From: Cordilura impudica
Lineage: Eukaryota > Arthropoda > Insecta > Diptera > Scathophagidae
Assembly: GCA_963682025.1 (NCBI GenBank)
Contig: OY821518.1
Coordinates: 32,382,032-32,446,031 of the forward strand
DNA: 64,000 nucleotides
Direction: 5' to 3'
Made by a program: the position numbers and the translations under genes. Below are positions 21,604-33,202 of the stretch, in pieces. Each line of letters begins with the position of its first letter. The first letter of the stretch is position 1. The notes beneath the pieces were generated by a model. It did no database searches. It saw nothing but the letters and a program-made list of their open reading frames with translations, and was not told the DNA's origin.

Positions 21604-22226
21604 TAAAATCGCAAAATGATAGTGAAAATGGCACTCAATTTGCTCAGTTTGTGTGCCAACATGACTTATAGCATGTTCAGACGGCTAATTGAACCACTTG
21701 GTTCGTCTCTGAATCGCGATTGCGAACATTGGTGTTCAGACGATTGTTCTTGTTTCATTTTGACGTTTATATTTTTTATGCAAATATTTGTAGTTATCCT
21801 TCTACACTTTACGTTTCACTATTTCATTTTTTTTCCATTTTTATTTAAATATGTATATCTAAATTTATACTTTTTATTTGTTAAATTTTCCTATTATATT
21901 GCACACATAAATTTTTTGTTTTTGTTTGTTTATATATTTTTGACAGCTAGTTCAGATAAACTAGCGATAACTTTTTATCAAAATTGGAGATGACAGTAAA
22001 TTTTTCGTGGTTCGCAGCAAGGTTCAAAAAGAACCAGGATGGTTCGCTCTCAAAATATTGTATGGCGGAACAAATTGATTCCACAAATATGGAACGCGAT
22101 CCATCAATACTGCATGCAACACGATCAATATATAATGAACGTGTAATAGGGCCCTAAATCAGATAAATACTTGGCGCACAAACTGAGCAAATTGAGTACC
22201 ATTTCCACTTTCATATTGCGATTTTA
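21604..22226. mobile_element. TIR element with TAAAATCGCAAAATG ends
   Basis: 21604-21655 and 22174-22226 are inverted repeats of about 50 bp (TAAAATCGCA, ACTCAATTTGCTCAGTTTGT). The interior is 520 bp; the open frame at 21616-21993 is hydrophobic and low-complexity and I do not regard it as a gene. The left end lies five bases from the Foldback-like element. No clear target duplication. Confidence 0.65.
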
Positions 22227-23156
22227 GAAATAATTTGTGTGGTGCAAAAAACTAATTTTTTAAGAATTGTGTTGATTAATCGGTTGAATAAAACTTTCAG
22301 TTGGGTCTTTTTTTTTTTAATTTGACTTTCTAATATATAGTAAATCACAAGTAAAAAAAGTCAATGATCGTCTAAGCCATCTATATAATAGACTATGTAT
22401 ATCATTTTTAGATGAACAGACGGATTATACTAAATCGTAATAATAAAAAAACAAAAAAAAAATTGTTTTAAAAATATTTCTTAATAAAAAATATTAAAAT
22501 TACCAAAAAAAAAAATAAGATAAAAATATCGCTTTGCATACGGCACTATATATAATAATGTTAAAAAATTTATATATATTTCAAAAACCCAAATTTATAC
22601 TAAATTATATTCATATAAAAAATATATTTTCTTTTCGAATATCTCTAAAATGTCCCCATTATTTTTAAAATAATCCTCAAAAGTCCCTTACTCCCAATCG
22701 AAACTATTAGTCCTTTTCTCGAGCACAAAAATCCGAAGATTGGGAACAAAACTCCAAACTTTGCAGCCATGATTTGATGTTATACATGTTTTAGATCAAA
22801 TTTTTTCTGTAATCAAACAAAATTAAATAAATCGTTATTTTTTTAATTAATCTTTTGAAATTTTACTTGAATGTGAAAATCTCATTCTCCAAATTATTTT
22901 TTAGAGATATTACTTAAGCACTAGAAAATCGCTGTGTGTTAAACACGCTAATCAACATCTGCATGGGCAACTCTATTACTCAGCTGGTTTTTCAACTGCT
23001 TCTGACATTTACCTTATCAGTTTCAGTTTTTTTTCTTTTCATCTTATCATTTTGTTATTGGTAGTTGTATTCTCCTTCAATAGTGCATTACAATTAATAA
23101 TTTAATTAGTAGTTAACCATCTAAATCTAATGTATAAGAATAATTAAGTCAACAAA
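22227..23156. promoter_or_regulatory. Alg7 5' flank
   Basis: No protein-coding content is seen upstream of the Alg7 start. 22240-22450 is duplicated in copy A. The last 200 bp (for example 23060-23156) probably hold the promoter and leader, but no TATA box or initiator could be assigned with confidence. Confidence 0.3.
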
Positions 23157-24025
23157 ATGAATTATATTTGTTTAGCCCTTAATGGGGTTATTTCAGTTGG
23201 TGCTTACTTGATGGCCCTACGCATAATACCACGATTCCGAGAAATGTTTATCAAGGCTAATCTGTTTGGCAAAGATATGTGTAAAAGAGATCAACATGAA
23301 ATGTTAGTAATTTACTTTAAATACAAATTCATTTATGGACAACATTATGTATTCCTTTAGTCCTGAATCTTTTGGTGTTTTAATTGGTTGCGTTTTTTTG
23401 GTGGCCATGTTTTTATTTATACCCATACCCTTTACTTTGGAAGATGCGGCCGCTATGGACGTAAGCACTGGCGGTAAACCTGCCACTTTTCCACATGAAG
23501 AGTTTGTGGAACTTATTGTGGCGCTGCTTTCAATTTGCTGTATGATATTGTTAGGGTTTGCTGACGATGTTTTAGATTTGAGATGGCGGCATAAACTAAT
23601 GTTGCCCACCATAGCCACGTTGCCCTTACTTATGGTTTATTACGTGAATTACAATTCAACCACTATAATACTGCCAAAGTTTGTACGTTCATTTTTAGGT
23701 TACTCTTTAGACATAGGTAGGTTTTTTAGTTTATTTGTTAATATAATGAATAATAAATATAGTTTCTATTTAATTGTTTCTCCTTTGCAGGCGTTCTATA
23801 TTATATTTATATGGGTATGTTGGCTGTTTTCTGCACCAATGCCATTAACATTTTAGCAGGAATTAACGGCTTAGAGGTGGGCCAATCTTTGGTTATTGCT
23901 GGTTCTATATTGGCCTTTAATACAATTGAACTGATGTTAGGCCACCAAATTGAAGGTCATAAGTTTAGCATTTATTTAATGCTGCCATTCATTGCTGTAT
24001 CGTTTGCCCTGTGGAAGTACAACAA
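23157..24025 (+). CDS. Alg7: Alg7 (DPAGT1) exons 1-3
   Basis: UDP-GlcNAc:dolichyl-phosphate GlcNAc-1-phosphotransferase, the ER membrane enzyme for the first step of N-glycan precursor assembly. Exons are 23157-23302, 23361-23716 and 23791-24025. Donors are GTTAGT, GTAGGT and GTAAGT; acceptors are TTTAG and TTGCAG. Joining them gives [15 protein letters not shown], then IPESFGVL across the first junction, [16 protein letters not shown] (the Asp-Asp metal site), and [19 protein letters not shown]. These match human DPAGT1 motifs in order. Multiple hydrophobic membrane spans are evident. With exon 4 (57327-57816) the product is 408 residues, the human length. The phase across the 33.3-kb intron is consistent (K-Y-P-S at the junction). 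No disabling change is seen. Confidence 0.95.
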
Positions 24026-24029
24026 GTAA

Positions 24030-24912
24030 GTTATATTTCTTATTCTCCAATTTTATCAACATTTTTGGTTTTATATCTTGATGAGTATATGTATGTTATT
24101 CTTATTTACATATGTATAACAACAAACTTTTATAGTGTAGTGTATCATTTCAAAAAAACTTTTGGTTAAAAACATCTGATTACGTGATAATGTTTTTTAA
24201 TTTAATTTTTAAACCTCTCACTATTCTTTTGTTTTTTGAATTTATTCATAAAATGTTGCACTTTTTATTGATACAAATTTAAAAGAAATTGAGAGTAATC
24301 AAATTGCTTAGAACTAAGTGAACCTGACGATCTACGATCTAAAATTTCTTTCGTATTTTTTTTTAGAAATTTTATTATTACCAAGCAAAAACTACATTAC
24401 CAAAGTGGGATAGATATAATTCTATGGTAGTATTTATTAGTTCTAGGTTTTGTGAGTTAGCAATATTTATCCTTTTTAAAATCACTTTATACACTGAAAA
24501 TAGACAATGCAACACTTTATGAAAAAAAAAACATTTTTCAATAGTCATATTAGGCGTCTAACTATTGTGCAAATATTTAAGATTTTACCGTCTACAAAAT
24601 ATACAAAGGGGAAATAATAAAAAAAAACTTTTCTTGAGAGTTAAAAATATAATTAAACAAGAAGTTTTAAGCGACATAGATAATCCTGCATTACTTACTA
24701 CTTTCTCTAAAACTTCACAGCAAAGGTTATTTCAAGAGAAAAAATATGTTAACAAAGTAGAGTTATGAAAAGTCTCATTTATCTCATTATTAAATAAGTT
24801 AATTCTTTTGTTTGATCAAATTTAAATTTTTATATCTCTGAATTCTTTAAGTAGTTGCGAAACTGTGACTTTCTAATGGACATAACCTCTAATTAATTTG
24901 AAGTTTTTGATA
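24030..24912. other. Intronic DNA, nothing recognised
   Basis: AT-rich sequence. A 67-codon open frame at 24565-24768 has no recognisable content. Confidence 0.5.
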
Positions 24913-25255
24913 TCTATAATATTAATAGGCTTGGCGATTTATTGTGACCAATGTTTTGTTCTACCATTTTATCCCGATTTTGACCGAACATGTATTATTT
25001 GAAAGGTATTTATTTTTAGCCATTTTGCAGATTTACAGATTTTTAAATTTTTTCCTTTATTTTGATTAAATTGCATTTAAAGTTGCTACTAACACATACA
25101 TAAAATTATACATATGCTATGTGTGTTTTGTTAATGTGTTTGTTATCTTCATTCACAATAATAATAAACCATAAAAGTGTTGGTTTGTGAATTGGCTAAG
25201 TTGAAAAATAAAGCTGCCTAGAAATTGCACTCGAATATTGCCGGAATCTGCTAGT
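24913..25255 (+). mobile_element. Non-autonomous Helitron
   Basis: Starts TCTATAATATTAATAGGC preceded by A, ends CTGCTAGT followed by T, with an imperfect hairpin just upstream of CTAGT. These are Helitron hallmarks (5' TC, 3' CTRRT, insertion between A and T). 343 bp, non-coding. Confidence 0.8.
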
Positions 25256-26576
25256 TAACATTAATATGATGGACAGACAGGCCACTTTATTATTTAAATA
25301 TACTTTGAAGGATCATTATATCTGTTATGAAAGTGAATTTGAATGGGTTCCAATAGCCTGGTACTACTAGGCATTTAAATAAATATTATTTTATTGGACA
25401 ATTCCATAAGTGACGGAATGACATTTTGAGTTGAAAAATGGAAGTTAAGGCTATTTCACAAAGCTATTTTCAATTGAAAATTCATTCTTCAGTTTGAAAG
25501 TGATTGTTAATGAGAAACAATTTTTTCACTATTTTATTCTTTTATTTTTGAGTAATTTCTTATTGTGTGACGGAATGACATTTTTGCCACCATGACTCTG
25601 TCCTGGTATTAAAACCTAGGAACTTTTGTCAATTAAGAAGCTAGTCAGTTTTTAAACTAATGAATATTTTACATATGATATATAAGCAATATAAAATTAT
25701 AATTCAGAGCTACTTTGCTATGATAGTGTTGAAGTTATTAACTGTCATTTGACGTGACGGAATGACTGTGACGGAATGACTAAAGCTTCTTAAACATGTA
25801 TTAAAAGAAAATTTAGTAAACAAATAAATTTTATAATTATTTTATAATCTAGAACACTTGTAAGAAATTACATTATGTAACTTGGAACATATTTTAATAT
25901 ATTTTTAAACTTACTTCATATAAATGAAAAAAAAAATTTTTTTCATCAAAGTTGACATTTTTATGCCCTATTATTTATTAGTTATCATGATTTAAACAAA
26001 TTAAGATAACTTGTTATTAAGCAGTGGCTACGGTGGCCTTAAGCTAATGTTGTATATTAGGATTTACAGTTTAATTGATAGGAAAAATAGTAACATATTA
26101 AATTTTTTTATTTCAAGTGCTTACACTTCTCCCTCATAGTGTATTTACGTTTAATTTGGTTTGAAATTTCGAGATTTTGCTCAAAATGTAGTACCGCTTG
26201 CCACAGTTGATATAAACGGCTGATTTATATTAAAATCCAAAAATTTTTTTAATATCCTAAATTTCTTAAACAAAGTTTAAAGTTAAAATTCATTGAGTCT
26301 TTTTTGCTACAATATAATGGTACAGCAAAAATGATAACTTAAGACTATAGTGTAAAATCTTAAATACAGTAGTTGTATTTGGAATAACATCCATGCTTTC
26401 AATTCAAATTGTAAAACAAACTAGCTTAATTTCAATGCCTTTGCTCCTGGGGCTTAGATAGCAGGAGAGTAGCATCTCTTAAAATTAAAGTTTAAATAAA
26501 CCTAACATTACAAACTAGTGAAAAAAAAAAACACAAAACCAAAAATTAATTTAAAAAAGGTAAATTTAAACCTAAG
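25256..26576. other. Intronic DNA, nothing coding recognised
   Basis: AT-rich sequence containing the repeated TGACGGAATGAC motif (separate entry). Confidence 0.5.
25411..25780 (+). repeat. Four copies of TGACGGAATGAC
   Basis: Exact 12-mers at 25411-25422, 25568-25579, 25755-25766 and 25769-25780. The surrounding DNA is not otherwise repeated. They could be binding sites or remains of an older tandem repeat. Confidence 0.6.
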
Positions 26577-27284
26577 CCCCTGGGTATTTCTCAAGCCTAT
26601 GCCGTGGTCAATGGCGAGGGCAACTACTTAATCCTTGGCACCCTTCAGCTGCACTCATCGATATTTACAGCAGAAGCTTGCGCTGTCTATCGAGCTATTA
26701 GATTGACAATAAAAAAAAAAAAAAGAACCATCATCTTTACAGACAGTCTTTCAGTCTTAAAGGCTATTTCGAAACCCTACAACAACAAATGGACTATAAT
26801 TTTCAAAATCAGAGACGCTCTTATTGGCAATGAAGAAAAAATCCGAATACATTGGATCCCAAGCCATGTTGGCATCATTGGCAACGAAAAGCTGACATTG
26901 CCGCAAAATATGCCTCTTATGCTCCAGTTCTCTTGGACCCTATTATTGAAAAATAATAGTTAAAGAAACCCCGAACGATCACCATCATTATTCAAACATT
27001 AATGTAAACCACACAATTCCCATATACCCAACATCAATTGAAAAGGATAAAATAATATTTTTTCGAGACTCCGACTTGGTCACGCAATTTTCCGATTTGC
27101 CATATATGCAATAGCACCCTCTCTATCAAACACGTTCTATATGAGTGTCCGTCCTTATCCAATATAAGGAAAATGCACCTCAACGACAAGCCAGCATTCA
27201 GTCTCCTTCGTGATCCATCCGTCACTAACATAAACAAAATATATTACTTTAATAAAGAAACTAAACTGATATCGCTGATATAAT
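26577..27284 (+). pseudogene. 5'-truncated non-LTR retrotransposon, RNase H and 3' end
   Basis: Frame 26604-26963 and its upstream codons encode an RNase H domain: SSIFTAEACAVYRAI (catalytic Glu region), IIFTDSLSVLKAI (catalytic Asp) and IRIHWIPSHVGIIGNE (the C-terminal His/Asp region). After a frameshift, 27060-27284 encodes a zinc-knuckle-like tail (CHICNSTLSIKHVLYECP). This order is typical of the C-terminus of I-clade elements. There is a frameshift near 26900-27040, and the RT and ORF1 are missing. Confidence 0.8.
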
Positions 27285-27479
27285 GATATAATTCATTAAA
27301 AATAAACAATTTGGAGAAAGATTCGAAATATTTCCCAATGCAGTAGCTTAAAATGTTACGCTCTAAAATTTCCAATTCCTTAACAATTATCTGTGAAATG
27401 TTAAAAAACTGGATTTACACAGGTTTTGTATTAGTAAATCTTAATGTAACATTTTACAAAAGGTTCCTATAATTTTATA

Positions 27480-27900
27480 TGTTTTTTTTATCACTTGTCT
27501 CGCATGGTTAGTTAACTTCAAAAGCTTATTAAATGAATTACCAAAATACTTGATATTTTCCCTAAATGAAATTTCAGTCCCTTCTTGGAAGAAACTTAAA
27601 GCATTACGAATACAAATTGCTTCACATTTGAGGCATTAATCATGAGAGGTGATTTGAAACCTGACTTAAATTGGTAATGGGTGACTCATTGTGGGAGGAA
27701 AGCGAAAAGTCATCGGCGTATAAAATACCTGCAGAATTTATATTAAAATGAGGAAACTCGTGTATAATGATATTACATAGATGAGGAGCTAAAATTTAAA
27801 CTTGTGGAATATCACAACTAATATCCGCTAAACCCTATAACATTCCATTAACACGGTGTCTCGACTAACTATAATTCATGGCAATGTTCATGTTCAAGTC
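27480..27900 (-). pseudogene. Decayed non-LTR reverse-transcriptase fragment
   Basis: On the minus strand several frames give, in order, a DIPQ-G motif followed by L-S-S-M-Y-type sequence, an ILYADDF-like motif near 27715 (RT catalytic Asp pair), INASKCEAICI and FGNSFNKLLKL. The RT motif order is correct, but frameshifts and stops interrupt it. Confidence 0.6.
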
Positions 27901-28110
27901 AGAGAAACAAAATGAGACAAAACACGAAGTGGGCAAATTATGTTTAGAAATTTCATTTCCAAAATGTCTTTGAACCGTAAACAACAAAAATGCGTTCTTG
28001 TACTCAATGCTTTAAAAGAGTTAAAAACTAAAAATACCAATTGAAGAAGAAAATAATCTAACCCATAAAAACAAAGTTTTTATTAAAACTCTTTCTTGCC
28101 TTATGTATAT

Positions 28111-28330
28111 GAGTTTTGAATCTCTCCGTGCCTGTGCGTGATTTTCCGTGACTATCTTAAAATTAATCTTTGGCCACAACAAGTCTATGGACAAAGTTTC
28201 AGATCGATCGGTGACTGTGCGTGACTACCCCAAAATTAATCTGTAGTCACAACAAGACTATGGGCCAAGTTTCAGATCAATTGGATAAGGGGGAATGGGG
28301 TTGACCTACCACAGACAGACAGACAAAGAG
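28111..28330 (+). repeat. Dispersed repeat R (matches 39835-40193)
   Basis: Contains the internal near-duplicate CCGTGCCTGTGCGTGA / GGTGACTGTGCGTGACTA and GGGGGAATGGGGTTG followed by CAGACAGACAGAC. Same family as 39835-40193; the far part of that copy also matches 34468-34605 in reverse. Confidence 0.65.
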
Positions 28331-28721
28331 TAGTACAAGTTACAAGAAAGAGTTTAAAAATGAAGAAAAAGCACGAGATTTTGGGTGAATCTTTTTTTAT
28401 TTTAGAATGAAATTAATAATTTCGCTTTTATTTAATTTAAGTTGCGCCTTTTTAATATGCTTAAACGCAAAGATCGAATGAAACTTCAAATTAATGCCTA
28501 AGTTTTTGTCATACTTTCCGTCATGGCAAAAAGTTGGATTTTATAGTCATGACATGAACATTAGCGGTCTCCACTTGAACATTGCCATGAATTACAGCTA
28601 GTCAAGACACCGTGTAAATTCGGCACAAACATTGTGTTAGAAAAAAAAACATTTTGACAATTTTTCTACATCTAAGGAAACCGCTACTGTGCAATGCTTA
28701 ATGCGAATATGATAAGTAACA
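28331..28721. other. Intronic DNA with a small inverted duplicate
   Basis: 28565-28612 is the near reverse complement of 27853-27900 (CATTGCCATGAATTACAGCT region), so a piece of the decayed LINE was copied in inverted orientation. Otherwise nothing is seen. Confidence 0.5.
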
Positions 28722-29098
28722 TTTATAATATTAATAGGCTAGGCGATTTCTTGTGACCGATGTTTTGTTCTATCGTTTTATCCCGATTTTGACAAATGTA
28801 TATTATTTGAATGGTATTTCTCTTTAGCCGTTTTGCAGATTTACAGATTTTTAAACTTTTTCCTTTATTTTGAGTAAATTGCATTTAAATTTGCTTCTAA
28901 TACATACATAAAATTATACAATGCTATGTGTGTGTTTATTAAATTTGTTAATGTGTTTGTAATAAAAATGAGTTTGTTTTTTGTGTTGATTTGTGAATTG
29001 GCTATAATTGATAAGCATACCTTTAGGGTCTTTATTTAATGAAAAAATAAAATTTCCTAGAATTTGCACTCGAATTTCGAGAGCTGGAATCTGCTAGT
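28722..29098 (+). mobile_element. Non-autonomous Helitron
   Basis: TTTATAATATTAATAGGC start (first C changed to T), CTCGAATTTCGAG hairpin and CTAGT end at 29094-29098. 377 bp. Confidence 0.75.
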
Positions 29099-29429
29099 CA
29101 TAATATAACCTTTTATAATACCAAAATCCATTTTTTGACGCAACTTGCCGAAATTTGAAAGTAATGAAATGGGTCTTAAATTATAAATTTCAAAAACAAA
29201 AACTAAAGGTTCGGTTTAGTTTCGTTGCGCTCATTCAATGGAACGAAACGCAACCCTTTGAAACATTGAGCAACTTTTTGATAACGCTTTTTGCGCTCAT
29301 GTTAATATTCGGTAACACTATAAGAGCGAAACAAGAACATACACAAAGCAGAGGAAATAAACCGAACATTAAGTTTATACTCACAAAACAATACACGAAA
29401 AGATACACAAAACAATAAAGGAATCATTT

Positions 29430-30440
29430 GGTATGAATTTTTAATTTTTATTTTTTAATTTTTAACTTTTAAATTTTAACCTTTAATTTTTATATTTTAA
29501 TTTTTAATTATTAATTTCCAGTTTTTAATTATTAATTTTTAATTAATTTTTAATTTTTAATTTTTAATTTTTAATTTTTAATTTTTAATTTTTAATTTTT
29601 AATTTTTAATTTTTAATTTTTAATTTTTAATTTTTAATTTTTAATTTTTAATTTTTAATTTTTAATTTTTAATTTTTAATTTTTAATTTTTAATTTTTAA
29701 TTTTTAAATTATTAATTTTTTATTTTTAATTTTTAATTTTTAATTTTTAATTTTTAATTTTTAATTTTTAATTTTTAATTTTTAATTTTTAATTTTTAAT
29801 TTTTAATTTTTAATTTTTAATTTTTAATTTTTAATTTTTAATTTTTAATTTTTAATTTTTAATTTTTAATTTTTAATTTTTAATTTTTAATTTTTAATTT
29901 TTAATTTTTAATTTTTAATTTTTAATTTTTAATTTTTAATTTTTAATTTTTAATTTTTAATTTTTAATTTTTAATTTTTAATTTTTAATTTTTAATTTTT
30001 AATTTTTAATTTTTAATTTTTAATTTTTAATTTTTAATTTTTAATTTTTAATTTTTAATTTTTAATTTTTAATTTTTAATTTTTAATTTTTAATTTTTAA
30101 TTTTTAATTTTTAATTTTTAATTTTTAATTTTTAATTTTTAATTTTTAATTTTTAATTTTTAATTTTTAATTTTTAATTTTTAATTTTTAATTTTTAATT
30201 TTTAATTTTTAATTTTTAATTTTTAATTTTTAATTTTTAATTTTTAATTTTTAATTTTTAATTTTTAATTTTTAATTTTTAATTTTTAATTTTTAATTTT
30301 TAATTTTTAATTTTTAATTCTTAATTTTTAATTTTTAATTTTTAATTCTTAATTCTTAATTTTTAATTTTTAGTTTTTAATTTTTAATTTTTAGTTTTTA
30401 ATTTAGAATTTTTAATTTTTAATTTTAATATAAAATTTAA
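29430..30440. repeat. (AATTTTT)n heptamer array, about 1 kb
   Basis: Almost perfect AATTTTT tandem repeats for about 800 bp, with degenerate edges. Flanking 29205-29380 holds an inverted TTCGGTTTA / TAAACCGAA pair, but element ends could not be defined. Confidence 0.93.
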
Positions 30441-31627
30441 AATTTTTAATTATTAAGTTTTAATTTATAGTTTTTAACATTTTTAAATTTTATTATTTTT
30501 TAATTACACAATACATAATGTTTGCTTTTTTTTAGCGTTTCGTGTAAAGTTCCATTTCACGAACAGTACCACGAAAGAAACACTAAGAATATTTGCAAAT
30601 TGTGGGATTGGTACGTTTACCGTTCGGTTTATTTTCGTTCTCTTCTTGTGAATAGGAATTATTTTAGAAATTTTCAATGAATCCGGAAAATATGAGTTGC
30701 TAATGCAATGATTAAATATAACAGAAATTCAAAAGCTTCTATTGGAGTTTTTTAATAATGAAATTAGAACTATTGTCTGAACTGTACGATTTTGTGTTAT
30801 TAATATCATTAACTAAAAGAAGTACTTCAAGTCTCGATCTTTTTTGGGTATTGTGAACAGAAAAAGTGAAATTAAAACAAAAAAATTTTATCCTGAGCAC
30901 TAGAAATTGTTATGTTAACAACTTCATTAGAAACACTTTAACTTAACTAATCTCTGTGTTTAACAAAACATGTACTCTTGATAAATTATCTACATTAAAG
31001 GGACATCAGTTTTAATTTATTTAAAAAAATATATTTTAAAAAAGTGTTTCTTCGACCTTTTTGTTGTTGTTAAATTATAAATTGAATAAGCTTGAGGTCA
31101 AGCTTTTAAATTAAATTCAAACGCAATATTATGAGGAATCAGGTTTCTAAGCCAAACCGTTTAAAATAATTTTTTAATGCAGGCCGCTTTACAAACCTGC
31201 TTAAAAATAGCTTAAATTTTATATCGCAACACTGTTTTGCGCAGTAAAACACCGGTTGCAGTTAATAACAAAAATAAACAAAAGTAAAGAGAAATAAAAT
31301 GAAAAAAAAATGTAGTGGAAGATAAATCAGCTGGCTAAAGCATGACAATACAGCTGTAGAGACAGTCATAAATACGAACCTCCACAATTGACACCACCAC
31401 CACAACAAAAATAATGCTCAGACTAAAATATACCAAAGCAACCAACAACAACAAACTGACGTTGTAACAACAGCATAGAACAAGGCACACACAGAGCAAA
31501 GTATTCAAAAGAATAAGGCATACAAAACTTAAAATAAAAAATTTTCTTAACATGGGTGTGTGCTGGAAAAACTAAAAATTTCAGCAAGAAATGAAAATTT
31601 AAACAATCATTTGGAATTATTACACAA
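30441..31627. other. 5' flank of the nested GT17 gene
   Basis: No coding content is recognised. The promoter of the GT17 gene should lie here; no core promoter element stands out. Confidence 0.4.
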
Positions 31628-33202
31628 ATGCATTTTCGCTTAACTTCATCCCTTCAAAATGGAAATGATTTGGAAGAAAAACCAAAGGACATGATGGATA
31701 TGTTAAAATCACATACAACGAGTAGTATACAATCAGTATGTAATCAGCAGCAGACAAGGGGGACCTGGACAAAAAAGTTTATATTATGGTCGATTTTACT
31801 TATACAATTTGGTTTCATACTTTGCTTTTGGTTAATGCAATTGGGATTAAGTGGCAAACTTAATGAAACGTCTTTAGTAAGTAATTCGTTGGACGATAAT
31901 AGAATTAATTTTGTACAGGCGAAAGCCTTAAAGGCTGCCAAAGACAGGTGGGGCACAAATACCAATAGTTTGCTCAATTTTCAATGGCCTGCTAGGGATC
32001 TTAAGTTCCAAAACGAATTTTTATTACATCAAAATACTTTTAATCTTTCGGAAGCGGAAAAGATCATGTTTGGTGAAACATCTTTATGGTGTTTTAATGA
32101 AGGCACTGTTAACGACGAATCACGATTAAGAGGCAGCACAGATGATTCAAATCCATTTCAAGAACATTGTGAATGTTTGCCAGAATGGCATGGTAGAGAT
32201 TGTGGTCAGCCGGAGGTTATTTGGAGGGCTTTACTGACCGCTAAAATACCATTTAGAGTAAAAGATCCGTCTAGGGAAGAAGCCCACCGTTTGGTGTATA
32301 TGTTGGAAGGACCATTTTTAAATTTGGATTTAATAGAACTACAAATTAAGGCAGTCATAAAGGTTGTGGACTATTTTTTAATATATTTCAAAAGGAATCT
32401 TACTAACGTTAATGATCTAAAAACGTTAAAATATCGTTTAAAACAAATTTTACCTACGAAAAATTACTTTTTATATCACTGCAAATTGCCATCGTATAAA
32501 AATAATAATTGTTCCTCCACCGAAGCATATCGTTTGTTCAGACAACAGCAGCTACCATCAAATGCTATTAAATCTTCTGATATATTCATCTATACAGATG
32601 ATAAAACAATATTGGGCCATCGAGCTTTAAACTTTCTAAAATACTATAGCTCTGAAATACTAACAGTTATGCAATTTCGTTTAAAATTTAGTGTATATGG
32701 ATTTTATTGGCAACATCCAAAACAAACACATCTCACAGGTCTCATTAGCTCTGTTCAGACACTAGACAATTGTGAATCAAATCCATCGCTTTTGTACGCT
32801 CAGATAAGCTCTCAAACCAACCAACAACAATCCTTAGTTATAGGAGACCTAAATCATTTTGGTGGTTGGTTTTGTAAATACTGTCAGGAACCAGATGAAA
32901 TTATCAATGAATTATCGTTAACACAAAGTTCCTCTATCTCATCAACCATGTCAATTCAGAATCCAATAGTATTTCCGGCGGATGAGCGCCAATCACCTCA
33001 AATAGATGTAGCTTATGTTCAAAAACTAATTTCTTCGGGTATTTATTTAAAAGATGGCAAAACACACTTACAAAAAGTGCGACGTTTTTCCGATAAATAT
33101 TATGCTCCCACATATGCTTCCGAACAAAGTTGGAAATATGGTCATTTATTGGTAAATATATACGAATCCTTAGAAGATGAAAATGAAGAGGATTTGTTTT
33201 AA
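31628..33202 (+). CDS. GT17 N-glycan GlcNAc-transferase (MGAT3-like), nested in Alg7 intron
   Basis: A single-exon frame of 524 codons. It is a type II membrane protein: a short cytosolic tail, then a signal anchor at about residues 51-70 (FILWSILLIQFGFILCFWLM). A Cys-rich EGF-like segment follows at about 154-191 (EHCECLPEWHGRDCG). The GT17 catalytic domain, about 195-500, begins RLVYMLEGPFLNLDLIELQI and includes IFIYTDDKTILGHRALNFL, GGWFCKYCQEPDEI and a C-terminal KYYAPTYASEQSWKYGH. The family adds the bisecting beta-1,4-GlcNAc to the core mannose of N-glycans in the Golgi, so substrate and reaction are inferred from family. The first ATG precedes a credible anchor and no frame defect is seen. 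A possible polyadenylation signal AATAAA lies at 33217-33222. It shares the Alg7 strand, so it must be transcribed from inside that gene. Confidence 0.9.
   Translation: MHFRLTSSLQNGNDLEEKPKDMMDMLKSHTTSSIQSVCNQQQTRGTWTKKFILWSILLIQFGFILCFWLMQLGLSGKLNETSLVSNSLDDNRINFVQAKALKAAKDRWGTNTNSLLNFQWPARDLKFQNEFLLHQNTFNLSEAEKIMFGETSLWCFNEGTVNDESRLRGSTDDSNPFQEHCECLPEWHGRDCGQPEVIWRALLTAKIPFRVKDPSREEAHRLVYMLEGPFLNLDLIELQIKAVIKVVDYFLIYFKRNLTNVNDLKTLKYRLKQILPTKNYFLYHCKLPSYKNNNCSSTEAYRLFRQQQLPSNAIKSSDIFIYTDDKTILGHRALNFLKYYSSEILTVMQFRLKFSVYGFYWQHPKQTHLTGLISSVQTLDNCESNPSLLYAQISSQTNQQQSLVIGDLNHFGGWFCKYCQEPDEIINELSLTQSSSISSTMSIQNPIVFPADERQSPQIDVAYVQKLISSGIYLKDGKTHLQKVRRFSDKYYAPTYASEQSWKYGHLLVNIYESLEDENEEDLF

Larger units (their letters stand above)
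13075..23961 (+). repeat. Segmental duplication, copy B
   Basis: Collinear with 2165-11490, but longer because of a Foldback-like insertion, another MITE and the full Alg7 5' exons. Copy B continues into the functional Alg7, so it is likely the parental arrangement. Confidence 0.7.

Noticed and set aside
21616..21993. 125-codon membrane protein
   Set aside because: Phe/Leu/Ile-rich translation of AT-rich DNA inside a TIR element; no homologous frame or domain.
29430..30440. Telomere-like heptamer repeat
   Set aside because: AATTTTT does not resemble known telomeric units, lies inside an Alg7 intron, and related heptamers sit inside mobile elements.
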